From contig CAIZHL010000028.1 of assembly GCA_903932755.1 (NCBI GenBank), positions 1 to 16,350 on the forward strand: a stretch of 16,350 nucleotides of DNA, read 5' to 3'. The notes under the pieces are model-generated. The model made no database searches and was not told the origin of the DNA. It was given only the letters and a program-made list of their open reading frames with translations. Position 1 is the first letter of the stretch. The number at the start of each line of letters is the position of its first letter. This DNA is from an uncultured beta proteobacterium (GTDB lineage: Bacteria; Pseudomonadota; Gammaproteobacteria; Burkholderiales; Rhodocyclaceae). Made by a program: the position numbers and the translations under genes. Shown in pieces: positions 1 through 6,822 of this stretch.

Positions 1-2691
1 ATCATCACCACGCCGAAAGGCGAAACCATACTGGCCGCCGGCGCCACCGTCAGCCTGGTGGACAGCGCCACCCCCGGCGTCAAGGTCGACATCACCGGGG
101 CGGAAGGCAACGCCACCAACCTCGGCACCATCACCGCCGAAGCCGGGCGTATCGGCATCGCCGGCGTCATCGTCCGGAACAGCGGCATGCTGAATGCCAG
201 CAGTGTCGTCGAAGAGGGCGGCCGCGTCTTCCTCAAGGCCAGCCAGGACGCCTACGTCGACGGCAACGGCCGCATCGTCACCACCGGCACCCGGGGCGGT
301 CGCGTCGAAGTGCTCGGCAATCGCGTCGCGGTCATGGACAACGCAGAAATCGACGCCAGCGGTGTGAATGGCGGCGGCCGCATCATGGTCGGCGGCGACT
401 TTCAGGGCAAGAACCCGGACATCCAGAACGCCAGCATCACCTGGTTCGGCCCCAACGCCAGCCTCAAGGCCGATGCCGGAAAAGTCGGCGATGGCGGTAC
501 GGTGATCGTCTGGGCGGATGACGTCACGCGGGCCTACGGCAATATTTCGGCCCGTGGCGGCGCCAGTGGCGGCGATGGCGGCTTCGTCGAAGTCTCGGGC
601 AAGCGCTACCTCGATTTCCAGGCCAGTGTCGACCGCCGCGCACCATTCGGCAAGGCGGGCACGCTGCTGCTCGATCCCGCCGATATCACCATTGGCAATA
701 GCGCCGACAACTACGGTGGGGCAACGTTCAGCGGTGGGATCCCCAACGTTTTCAGTGGAGCGGATATCGCCGACGGGTCCTACCTGAGTTGGGACACCAT
801 CGATGACCAACTCGACATGGGCAACGTCGCCATCACCACTTCCGGGACGGGTGGTTCTGGCAACATAACGCTGATCAACAGTCATTCGTACTACAACAGT
901 TCAAGCAGCCTGTCGCTGCTGGCGCACCGCGATATCAAGGCGGAAAGCATTACGCTTGCGAATGACAGCAGCGGCGCCATCACACTGGTTGCCGCGTGGG
1001 ATGGCAATACGGTTACGCCAGGGGTCGGCGCCGGCCCCGGCGCCATCAACGCCTCCGGCGCCACCTTCTCCACCGTCGGCGGCAACATTACACTCAAGGC
1101 CAGGAACAACATCACGGTCGGCAGTTTGATAACGACTGGCTACGACGGCGGCGAAGGCTCGAGCGGCGGCACTGCCGGCAGCGTGAACGTAAAATCCTAT
1201 AGCGGCAAAATCGATATCTCGACCATCAATGCTATTGGCGGTCGCGGTGGAGACGACTTCTCCTTCTATGGTGGTAACGGTGGTAACGGCGGCTCAGTTC
1301 ACATCGAGGCGTCATCGGGGCAGATTACCGTCGGTACCGTCAAAGCGCACGGTGGGGCCGGTGGCGACGGTGGCGACGGCGACGGCTCGTATGGGGGCGG
1401 CGGGTCGATTCACCTTACCACCTACAACGCCGGCAACAGCATCACCCTGGGTTGGCTGGATGCCGGAGACGGCACGATCGATGTTAATGCCGGCGGGGCG
1501 ATCCTCGACGGCAACGGCAGTACGGTCAATCTGAAGGCCAACACGATCAACCTGACAAGTGCTTACGGCGGTCTGTCCACCGGTCTCGCCATCAGCGCCG
1601 ATGTCGACAACAGCGACGGTGGTGTTTCAACACTTAATGCGACAGTGGGCAACAGCGCGAGCTATGGCGGTATCTCGCTGCGGGTTGCGGGAGATGCGCC
1701 GGGCTACATCGAAATCGAGGATAAGGCGTACAGTCGCAACAGCGTTTATTTCAGCGCCACGCGGGACATCAACATCGATGGCTACCAGTCCTTCACTGCC
1801 GCCCACTACGGCGGCATCCAGCTTTATGCCGGGCGCGATGTGAACTGGAGTTACGATGCCAATTACACGCTGGATACCGACGGCAGCGCGATTGTCTCCG
1901 CCGGCCGCAATTTCTGGCTGGCTGACTACATTTACGGCAACGGCGGCTCCCAAAGCAGCCTGACGCTGGTCGCGGGCAGCACTCTCACCATCACGGGTAA
2001 CGGTCGTATCTCCTCCGGCGACTGGAACGATGTGCAACTGATCGCCGGCGCATTGATCAACAAGGGTGGTAGCGTAAATGCCGGCCGCGACCTCGATATC
2101 CTGGCCGGAACGGTGCACAATTCTTACGGCGGCGAATTGAATGCCGGCCGCGACCTGACCATCATCGCCGGCAACATCACCGCCGATGGCGGCGAAGGCG
2201 GGGCGCATTTTTATGCCGGCAATGACGTCAATCTGACCCTCACGGGTCCCGGCTCGACGATTTCGCTCAGCAACGGAGGCTACGTGCTCGCGGGCGCCCC
2301 GACAACAATCTACATCGACTTCCTCACCCGCAGCAGTGGCGGCATCATGATCGACGGTACGGCGACGACGACCTCGCTGCCTTTCGAAAGCGGCTTCTTC
2401 GTCTTCGGCCACGATACGCCGGCAGTCCTGAACTCCGGTCTGTTGATTACCTACGCCAACAATTTTGTCTTTGATCCCTGCGCCAGCAGTCCGGATCTGT
2501 GCAAACCGCCGCTTCCAGCATTGGATATGATGAAAAACGGGGCTGATCCCTGTGCCAGCGCTCCGGATTCGGCCCAGTGCAAGGCGCTGAAGGATGAAAA
2601 AGAGCAAGCGGGAAACGATGGTTTCGGCGATGAAGACGGGGAACAAAATGAAAAGTCCAGCAAGAAAAAAGTTGCCCAGTGCAGCGTTTAA
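1..2691 (+). CDS. FHA-like two-partner-secretion adhesin/exoprotein (TpsA), 5'-truncated by window edge
   Basis: The frame is open from base 1 to the TAA at 2689-2691 (896 codons visible). The first possible start inside the window, GTG at 58, is only an internal codon, because the protein-like sequence continues upstream. The opening residues (TTPKGETILAAGATVSLVD, then NLGTITAEAGRIGIAG) resemble the end of the haemagglutination-activity/TPS domain of filamentous haemagglutinins. That domain guides export through an outer-membrane TpsB pore. The rest is Gly/Asn/Ser/Thr-rich with repeating NAGRDL, AGNDV and N-x-T-L units typical of a right-handed beta-helix, including a glycine run around residues 450-470. 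The C-terminus changes character: two related Cys segments (CASSPDLC and CASAPDSAQC), an acidic/lysine stretch and a last Cys four residues from the end. Cys-containing C-termini occur in HMW1-type adhesins held at the cell surface; anchoring here is inference. Signal peptide and TpsB partner lie outside the window. Confidence 0.85.
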   Translation: MITTPKGETILAAGATVSLVDSATPGVKVDITGAEGNATNLGTITAEAGRIGIAGVIVRNSGMLNASSVVEEGGRVFLKASQDAYVDGNGRIVTTGTRGGRVEVLGNRVAVMDNAEIDASGVNGGGRIMVGGDFQGKNPDIQNASITWFGPNASLKADAGKVGDGGTVIVWADDVTRAYGNISARGGASGGDGGFVEVSGKRYLDFQASVDRRAPFGKAGTLLLDPADITIGNSADNYGGATFSGGIPNVFSGADIADGSYLSWDTIDDQLDMGNVAITTSGTGGSGNITLINSHSYYNSSSSLSLLAHRDIKAESITLANDSSGAITLVAAWDGNTVTPGVGAGPGAINASGATFSTVGGNITLKARNNITVGSLITTGYDGGEGSSGGTAGSVNVKSYSGKIDISTINAIGGRGGDDFSFYGGNGGNGGSVHIEASSGQITVGTVKAHGGAGGDGGDGDGSYGGGGSIHLTTYNAGNSITLGWLDAGDGTIDVNAGGAILDGNGSTVNLKANTINLTSAYGGLSTGLAISADVDNSDGGVSTLNATVGNSASYGGISLRVAGDAPGYIEIEDKAYSRNSVYFSATRDINIDGYQSFTAAHYGGIQLYAGRDVNWSYDANYTLDTDGSAIVSAGRNFWLADYIYGNGGSQSSLTLVAGSTLTITGNGRISSGDWNDVQLIAGALINKGGSVNAGRDLDILAGTVHNSYGGELNAGRDLTIIAGNITADGGEGGAHFYAGNDVNLTLTGPGSTISLSNGGYVLAGAPTTIYIDFLTRSSGGIMIDGTATTTSLPFESGFFVFGHDTPAVLNSGLLITYANNFVFDPCASSPDLCKPPLPALDMMKNGADPCASAPDSAQCKALKDEKEQAGNDGFGDEDGEQNEKSSKKKVAQCSV
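2077..2156 (+). repeat. 17-base direct repeat within the adhesin gene
   Basis: AATGCCGGCCGCGACCT occurs exactly at 2077-2093 and 2140-2156. The period is 63 bases, or 21 residues, and each copy encodes NAGRDL. The spacing fits one turn of a beta-helix, so this is an intragenic structural repeat and not a mobile or regulatory element. Confidence 0.8.
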
Positions 2692-3418
2692 GCCGCAATC
2701 CGGCGTGATGCGGGCGCTGCTCGCGGTCACGGCCGCGGGCTGTCTCTGCATCCCGGCCGCCTACGCCGCCACGGCGGGGCAGATCACGCACCTGTCAGGC
2801 ACGCTGTCGGCGAAGAAGGCGGACGGCACGAGCAAGCTGCTCGCCGTCAAGTCGGATGTTGCCGAAGGCGACACGCTCAGCACCCAGGCGGAAACCTACG
2901 CCCGCATCAAGTTCGTCGACGGCGGCGAAGTGGTGTTGCGTCCCGGCACCCAGCTCAAGATCGAGAGCTACGCCTACAACGCCGCCAGGCCCGAAGGCGA
3001 CAGCGTCGTCCTCAGCATGTTCAAGGGTGGCCTGCGTGCGGTGACCGGCCTGATCGGCAAGCGCAACCGCGAGAAGGTGACTTTCGCCACCGAAACGGCG
3101 ACCATCGGCATCCGCGGCACCCATTTCGGCGCCCTGCTGTGCCAGAGCGACTGCGGCAGCGTGCAAACCACCAGCGGCACGCCGCCCCCCAATGGCCTGC
3201 ATGTGGACGTGACCAACGGCGTCATCACCATCAGCAACGGCGCCGGCTCGGTACAGCTTACAGCCGGGCAGTTCGGCTTTGTCGCCAGTCCCGGCACCCC
3301 GCCGGCCGTTGTGCCGCCGGGACAGGGCGTCCCGGTCACCATGCCGAGTTCGATCTCGAAGAACAAGGGTGGCGGCAAGGGCATCGGCAAGGGCGACGAC
3401 GCCGATTGCAAGATGTAG
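2648..3418 (+). CDS. Periplasmic FecR-domain protein linked to the adhesin
   Basis: This encodes 256 residues from the ATG at 2648. That start is preferred over the in-frame ATG at 2594 because a GGGGA sits about six bases upstream and a good signal peptide follows. After a basic N-terminus the hydrophobic run MRALLAVTAAGCLCIPAAYA ends in a likely cleavage site (AYA/AT). The mature part has the FecR fold: a sequence like LSTQAETYARIKFVDGG, then VVLRPGT, a Phe/Lys-Gly-Gly-Leu-Arg segment, and TATIGIRGTHF. These match FecR-domain proteins of betaproteobacteria that are encoded next to large exoproteins, rather than the inner-membrane anti-sigma FecR. The tail is Pro-rich, then Gly/Lys-rich (KNKGGGKGIGKGDD), and ends CKM. 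The gene overlaps the adhesin by 44 bases, which suggests translational coupling and a joint role. Its exact function is unknown. Confidence 0.85.
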   Translation: MKSPARKKLPSAAFKPQSGVMRALLAVTAAGCLCIPAAYAATAGQITHLSGTLSAKKADGTSKLLAVKSDVAEGDTLSTQAETYARIKFVDGGEVVLRPGTQLKIESYAYNAARPEGDSVVLSMFKGGLRAVTGLIGKRNREKVTFATETATIGIRGTHFGALLCQSDCGSVQTTSGTPPPNGLHVDVTNGVITISNGAGSVQLTAGQFGFVASPGTPPAVVPPGQGVPVTMPSSISKNKGGGKGIGKGDDADCKM

Positions 3419-3520
3419 CCTGCCCCCGACGGGGAATCGCAGGCTGGCAAAGGCCGCGCGGCCGCAGCCGAATCCCGGTTCCGCAAAGCGGGCGCCGTAC
3501 CGCCAGCGCCGACTTCTGAC

Positions 3521-4344
3521 ATGCAGCCTTCCATTTCATCTCCGGTTTGCCCCGCTCGGGGTCGACCCTGCTGTCGGCGATCCTGAGCCAGAACTCGCGC
3601 TTTCATGCCGGCGTCAGCAGCCCGCTGGCGGCGTTCTTCTCGTCGCTGGTTGCGCAGGTCAGCGTTGGCAGTGAATGATCAGCCCGGGTGAACATCGCCC
3701 AGCGCCGTCGACTGCGGCATGGTCTGTTCGAGGCGTATTACGCCGACCTGCCGCCCGAAAAGTCGGTGGTGTTCGACACCAACCGCTCATGGACCGCGCG
3801 CCTGCCGGCATTGCTCGACCTGTTTCCCCAGGCCCGGGTGATCGCCTGCGTGCGCAATGTGGCCTGGGTGATGGACAGCATCGAACGCCTGTATCGCAAG
3901 CACCCCTATGAGAACACCGCGCTCTTTGGCAACGACGCCGAACGCAGCACGGTGTTCACCCGCACCGAGACGCTGGCCCAGCGCAACCGCCTGGTGGGCC
4001 TGGCGTATTCCGGACTCAAGGAAGCCTGTTACAGCAAAGAGGGGCGCGCCATGCTGGTGGTCGATTACGACCTGCTGGTGCAGCGGCCGGCGCACGTGAT
4101 CCCGCTGATCTACCAGTTCCTCGGCGAGGAAGCCTACCCCCACGATTACGACAACCTCGACTTCGATACGCCCGACTACGACGAAGGCCTCGGTCTGGTC
4201 GACCTGCACAAGGTGCGGAAAAAGGTCAGCCCCGAGCCGCGCGAAACCATCCTGCCGCCCGACCTGTTCGAGCAGTACGCCAAGCCCTCATTCCGGTACA
4301 ACACCGCCAGCAGCCGCTGCAACGTGCTGATGGTTCGTCCCTGA
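3521..4344 (+). pseudogene. Sulfotransferase family protein, apparently disrupted (frameshift plus in-frame TGA)
   Basis: Reading frame 1 encodes a sulfotransferase-like protein in two pieces. From 3529 it reads FHFISGLPRSGSTLLSAIL, whose GLPRSGST is the 5'-phosphosulfate (PAPS) loop. It stops at TGA 3676-3678 and resumes in the same frame to the TGA at 4342-4344. The second piece carries VFDTNRSW and VIACVRNVAWVMDSIERL (the 3'-phosphate-binding Arg/Ser region) and ILPPDLFEQYA near the end. The first piece has no usable start in its own frame, because TGA lies at 3517-3519. An ATG at 3521 is one base out of frame, so a single-base loss after codon 2 would explain it. A 218-residue ORF from GTG 3688 could be translated, but it lacks the PAPS loop and has no clear ribosome site. 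Family members transfer sulfate from PAPS to an acceptor; this copy is probably inactive, unless both lesions are sequencing errors. Confidence 0.75.
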
Positions 4345-4405
4345 GGCAGTGCTTGCCCTATAGCAGTTCCATACGCGGGATTTCTGGTTTTTGCTGTGGG
4401 TGCGC

Positions 4406-4434
4406 TACAATACGACCATAGCACATGACCATAG
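4406..4434 (+). promoter_or_regulatory. Putative promoter -10 and operator-like direct repeats of the toxin-antitoxin operon
   Basis: TACAAT at 4406-4411 matches the -10 consensus in five of six bases. No good -35 lies 16-18 bases upstream; the best is TTCTGG at 4382. GACCATAG occurs twice, at 4414-4421 and 4427-4434, just after the -10 and before the antitoxin ribosome site. Phd/YefM antitoxins commonly autoregulate by binding repeats in this position. The operator role is inferred only from position and repetition. Confidence 0.4.
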
Positions 4435-4444
4435 GAGCATTGCG

Positions 4445-4672
4445 ATGGAAGCCAGCATTGGCGCAGGTGATTTCAAGGCGAAGTGCCTGCAACTTCTCGA
4501 TGCTGTCGCAGCGCATCGTGAGCCGCTGATCATTACCAAGCGCGGGAAACCGGTTGCCAAACTGGTGCCCATGCCCCCGGACATCGAATTGTTCGGCGCC
4601 CTGGCGGGAAGCGTTCTGAATGAGACCGATATCGTCGCCCCCATCGACGTCGAATGGGATGCGGCCAGGTGA
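4445..4672 (+). CDS. Type II antitoxin, Phd/YefM family
   Basis: This encodes 75 residues. The ATG at 4445 is preceded by AGGAG at 4433-4437 with seven bases of spacing; an in-frame ATG at 4391 lies upstream of the predicted promoter and is rejected. The N-terminal two-thirds has the Phd/YefM DNA-binding fold signature: GAGDFKAKCLQLLDAV, then EPLIITKRGKPVAKLVP. The C-terminal tail (about residues 46-75), containing ELFGALAGSV, is the part expected to wrap around and neutralise the toxin. The stop overlaps the GTG start of the PIN-domain toxin in the order usual for these modules. The antitoxin is expected to bind and repress its own promoter, where an 8-base direct repeat is present. Confidence 0.9.
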   Translation: MEASIGAGDFKAKCLQLLDAVAAHREPLIITKRGKPVAKLVPMPPDIELFGALAGSVLNETDIVAPIDVEWDAAR

Positions 4673-5088
4673 GCCTGGTGCTGCTGGATACCCATGTCTG
4701 GGTATGGCTGCTCAATGGCAGCGAGCGACTTGGCCCCAAGGCGCGCAAGGCGATCCAGCGCTCGCTGGCGGACGAAGCAGTGCTGGTGTCGGCCATTTCT
4801 CCCTGGGAGGTCGCCATGCTGGTCAGCAAAGGACGGCTTGTCCTCGACCGCGATGTCGGCGAATGGGTCCAGGTCGCGCTGTCCTTGCCGGGGTTTCGTC
4901 TGGAACCCGTTTCTCCGGAGGTCGCTGTTGCAAGCACACGCCTGCCCGGAAAAATTCATTCCGATCCGGCGGATCGCCTGATTGCAGCCACAACCCGACA
5001 TCTCGGGTCGACGTTGATCACGGCTGATCAACTGTTGCTTGACTACAGCAAGGCTGGCCACATAAAAACCCTCAAAGCAGGGCTATAG
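4669..5088 (+). CDS. Type II toxin, VapC-like PIN-domain ribonuclease
   Basis: This encodes 139 residues from the GTG at 4669, whose GTGA shares bases with the antitoxin stop. An in-frame ATG at 4654 would give five more residues, but the family normally begins close to the (V/L)LLDTH motif seen here at residues 4-9. The acidic residues of a PIN nuclease site are present: Asp7 (LLDTHVWVW), Glu47 (SPWEVAML), Asp99 and Asp102 (SDPADRLIAAT) and Asp120 (LITADQ). PIN toxins are Mg-dependent endoribonucleases that cut tRNA or rRNA when freed from their antitoxin; the target here is unknown. The length is normal and the active site intact, so the module looks functional. Pairing of a Phd-type antitoxin with a PIN toxin is common in chromosomal modules. 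Confidence 0.9.
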   Translation: MSLVLLDTHVWVWLLNGSERLGPKARKAIQRSLADEAVLVSAISPWEVAMLVSKGRLVLDRDVGEWVQVALSLPGFRLEPVSPEVAVASTRLPGKIHSDPADRLIAATTRHLGSTLITADQLLLDYSKAGHIKTLKAGL

Positions 5089-5208
5089 CCACGCCTTGAG
5101 AAGACCGCCCACGGTCGAATCCTGATACCCGAACGGTTCAGTATTTGCGAAGCAGACCACCGGCGGGAGTGTTGGCGGCGGCGCTGCAGAAAATCGCCCG
5201 CCGCGCCG

Positions 5209-5799
5209 TCAATCCTGTTTGGCCTTCGCCACGCGCCCCATCAGGTAGAACTCGTCGTTCGCGCGCATCGCGGTCATGTTGGCCATGCGGTTGCTGAGGC
5301 CGAAGAAAGCCGCCACGGCGCCGATGTCCCAGATGTCTTCGTCAGTGAAGCCATGTCCGTGCAGGGCATCGAAATCTGCGTCGCCGATGGCGGCGGAATC
5401 GAGTGCGACCTTCATCGCAAAATCGAGCATGGCCTTTTGCCGCGGCGTGATGTCGGCCTTGCGGTGGTTGACGGCGACCTGGTCGGCGACCAGAGGATTT
5501 TTTGCGCGGATGCGCAGGATGGCGCCGTGGGCCACGACGCAGTACTGGCAGCCGTTGGCATTCGAGGTAGCGACCACGATCATTTCGCGCTCGGCCTTGG
5601 TCAGGCCGCTGTCCTTCTCCATCAGCGCATCATGGTAGGCGAAGAAGGCGCGCCATTCGGCGGGCCGGTGCGCCAAAGCGAGGAAGACATTGGGGATGAA
5701 GCCGGATTTTTCCTGCACTTCGAGGATGCGGGCGCGGATGTCCTCGGGCAGGTCTTCAAGTTTCGGGACGGGGTAACGACTGATCGGCGGCGTGCTCAT
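5209..5799 (-). CDS. AhpD-like/carboxymuconolactone decarboxylase-fold peroxidase-related protein
   Basis: This encodes 196 residues. The ATG at 5799 follows GAGGA with five bases of spacing; the longer in-frame extension to 5949 would run through the divergent gene and is rejected. The central sequence LTKAEREMIVVATSNANGC followed by QYCVVAHG carries the AhpD motif: Cys84-x-x-Cys87 and His91, with Glu70/Glu72 upstream. In AhpD these residues make the thiol peroxidase/disulfide site. The opening (PPISRYPVPKLEDLPEDIR, then GFIPNVFLALAHRP) and the C-terminal DEDIWDIGAVAAFFGLSNRMAN match the uncharacterised peroxidase-related subgroup of about 190 residues. No signal peptide is seen, so it is probably cytoplasmic. 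It diverges from the dienelactone hydrolase gene across 72 bases and may share its control. Substrate and reductant are unknown. Confidence 0.88.
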   Translation of the reverse strand: MSTPPISRYPVPKLEDLPEDIRARILEVQEKSGFIPNVFLALAHRPAEWRAFFAYHDALMEKDSGLTKAEREMIVVATSNANGCQYCVVAHGAILRIRAKNPLVADQVAVNHRKADITPRQKAMLDFAMKVALDSAAIGDADFDALHGHGFTDEDIWDIGAVAAFFGLSNRMANMTAMRANDEFYLMGRVAKAKQD

Positions 5800-5809
5800 G
5801 GTGTCCTCG

Positions 5810-5838
5810 TTGATCTGTTGTGCGTGTCGGGGTATTTT
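5810..5838 (+). promoter_or_regulatory. Predicted sigma-70-type promoter for the dienelactone hydrolase gene
   Basis: TTGATC (5810-5815) and TATTTT (5833-5838) are separated by 17 bases in the 72-base gap between two divergent genes. A start point near 5845 would leave a leader of about 27 bases that carries the GAGGAG ribosome site. This is a match by eye only. The divergent gene's promoter must overlap this region but no clear match was found. Confidence 0.45.
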
Positions 5839-5871
5839 ACGGGTTCCCAAAACATGAAAGAGGAGATACGG

Positions 5872-6771
5872 ATGAACACCAGCGAAACGAAGGTAGCCAG
5901 GAAGAGCGACGAACAGGCCGAGTTCGACAGCCTGCTGCCGGCAACCCAAGTTAACCGGCGCGGTTTCATCGTCACCGCGCTAGGCGCCGGTTTTGCCCTG
6001 TCGGTGCAACCCAGCGCCGCGCAGAGCCCGATCAAGACCGGCACGGAAGGTCTGACCGCCGGCGAGGTCAAGGTGCCGGTCGCCGACGGCGAGATGGTCG
6101 CCTACCGCGCCATGCCGGCGGGCAAGACCGGCCTGCCGGTGGTGTTGGTGGTCTCCGAAATTTTCGGCGTGCATGAATACATCGCCGACGTCTGCCGGCG
6201 CCTCGCCAAGGAGGGCTACCTGGCGATCGCCCCGGAACTGTTCGCCCGTTATGGCGACCCGCGCAAGTACGCCAGCGTTGCCGATCTTTACTCGGCCGTG
6301 GTTTCCAAGGCGCCCGATTCCGGCGTGGCAAAGGACCTCGATGCCTGCGTTGCCTGGGCGGCAAAGAATGGCGGCGACACTGCGCGGCTGGGCATCACCG
6401 GATTTTGCTGGGGCGGGCGCCAGACCTGGCTGTATGCCGCCCACAACCCCGCGCTCAAGGCCGGTGTGGCGTGGTACGGCCGTGTCGACGGCGAGGTCAA
6501 CGACCGCACGCCGAAGTATCCGCTCGATCTGGCCGGCGAGTTCAAGGCACCGGTGCTGGGGTTGTACGGAAGCGCCGATCAGGGCATCCTGATAGAAGAT
6601 GTCGAGTTGATGAAGGATGCGCTGGCCAAGGCCGGCAGCAAGTCGCAGATCCACGTCTACGACGGCGCGCCGCACGCCTTCCACGCCGACTACCGGCCGA
6701 CCTATCGCAAGGAACCGGCCGAAGATGGGTGGAAGCGATTGCTGGCTTGGCTGCGCAGCAACGGAGTGTGA
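5872..6771 (+). CDS. Tat-exported dienelactone hydrolase family protein
   Basis: This encodes 299 residues from the ATG at 5872, with GAGGAG six bases upstream; in-frame ATG 5854 precedes that site. Residues 28-50 form a twin-arginine signal (NRRGFIVTALGAGFALS, cleavage near PSAA/QS) after an unusually long n-region of about 27 residues, so the folded enzyme should go to the periplasm through Tat. The hydrolase domain starts near residue 60. It shows the conserved Glu96 (VVSEIFGVHEYI), nucleophile Cys179 in GFCWGGR, Asp236 (YGSADQG) and His268 (GAPHAFHADYRP), the Cys-Asp-His triad of dienelactone hydrolases. Family members open dienelactones to maleylacetate, but many exported relatives have unknown ester or lactone substrates. 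The gene stands alone on this strand and ends in front of a strong hairpin. The neighbouring AhpD-like gene suggests, weakly, a shared stress or detoxification role. Confidence 0.9.
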   Translation: MNTSETKVARKSDEQAEFDSLLPATQVNRRGFIVTALGAGFALSVQPSAAQSPIKTGTEGLTAGEVKVPVADGEMVAYRAMPAGKTGLPVVLVVSEIFGVHEYIADVCRRLAKEGYLAIAPELFARYGDPRKYASVADLYSAVVSKAPDSGVAKDLDACVAWAAKNGGDTARLGITGFCWGGRQTWLYAAHNPALKAGVAWYGRVDGEVNDRTPKYPLDLAGEFKAPVLGLYGSADQGILIEDVELMKDALAKAGSKSQIHVYDGAPHAFHADYRPTYRKEPAEDGWKRLLAWLRSNGV

Positions 6772-6778
6772 GCAACCT

Positions 6779-6807
6779 GAACCGCTGCAGTCACGCTGCA
6801 GCGGTTC
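6779..6807. terminator. Perfect 12-bp inverted repeat between convergent genes (likely terminator)
   Basis: GAACCGCTGCAG (6779-6790) and CTGCAGCGGTTC (6796-6807) are perfect complements around a five-base loop. The hairpin starts eight bases after the hydrolase stop and ends 16 bases before the end of the converging ligase gene. No run of T follows on either strand, so it may stop transcription poorly alone or act with Rho, or protect 3' ends. Its position suits termination in both directions. Confidence 0.65.
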
Positions 6808-6822
6808 GGCTGTCCTGCGGCG

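Noticed and set aside
1627..2751. 374-codon open frame antisense to the adhesin
   Set aside because: It is low-complexity and rich in Ala/Arg/Val/Gly, with no recognisable motif. It mirrors the codon bias of the real beta-helix gene on the other strand.
3419..3520. Palindrome GGCCGCGCGGCC (3452-3463) and a short CCCC/GGGG hairpin after the FecR-domain gene
   Set aside because: Both are short, GC-only, lack T runs and are expected by chance in DNA of this composition.
3676..3678. In-frame TGA in the sulfotransferase read as selenocysteine
   Set aside because: No hairpin of SECIS type was evident just downstream, the position is not a known catalytic residue, and a separate frameshift at the start argues for gene decay.
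4391..4411. TTGCTG plus TACAAT as a -35/-10 pair for the antitoxin
   Set aside because: The spacing is only 9 bases, far too short for sigma-70; only the -10 was kept.
5089..5208. Terminator between the toxin and the AhpD-like gene
   Set aside because: The only inverted repeat seen (CGGCGGG at 5161 with CCCGCCG at 5197) has a 29-base loop and no T run. Nothing else is visible in this 120-base gap.
5353..5871. Long upstream extension of the dienelactone hydrolase frame
   Set aside because: It runs antisense through the AhpD-like gene, while a strong ribosome site and the Tat signal place the start at 5872.
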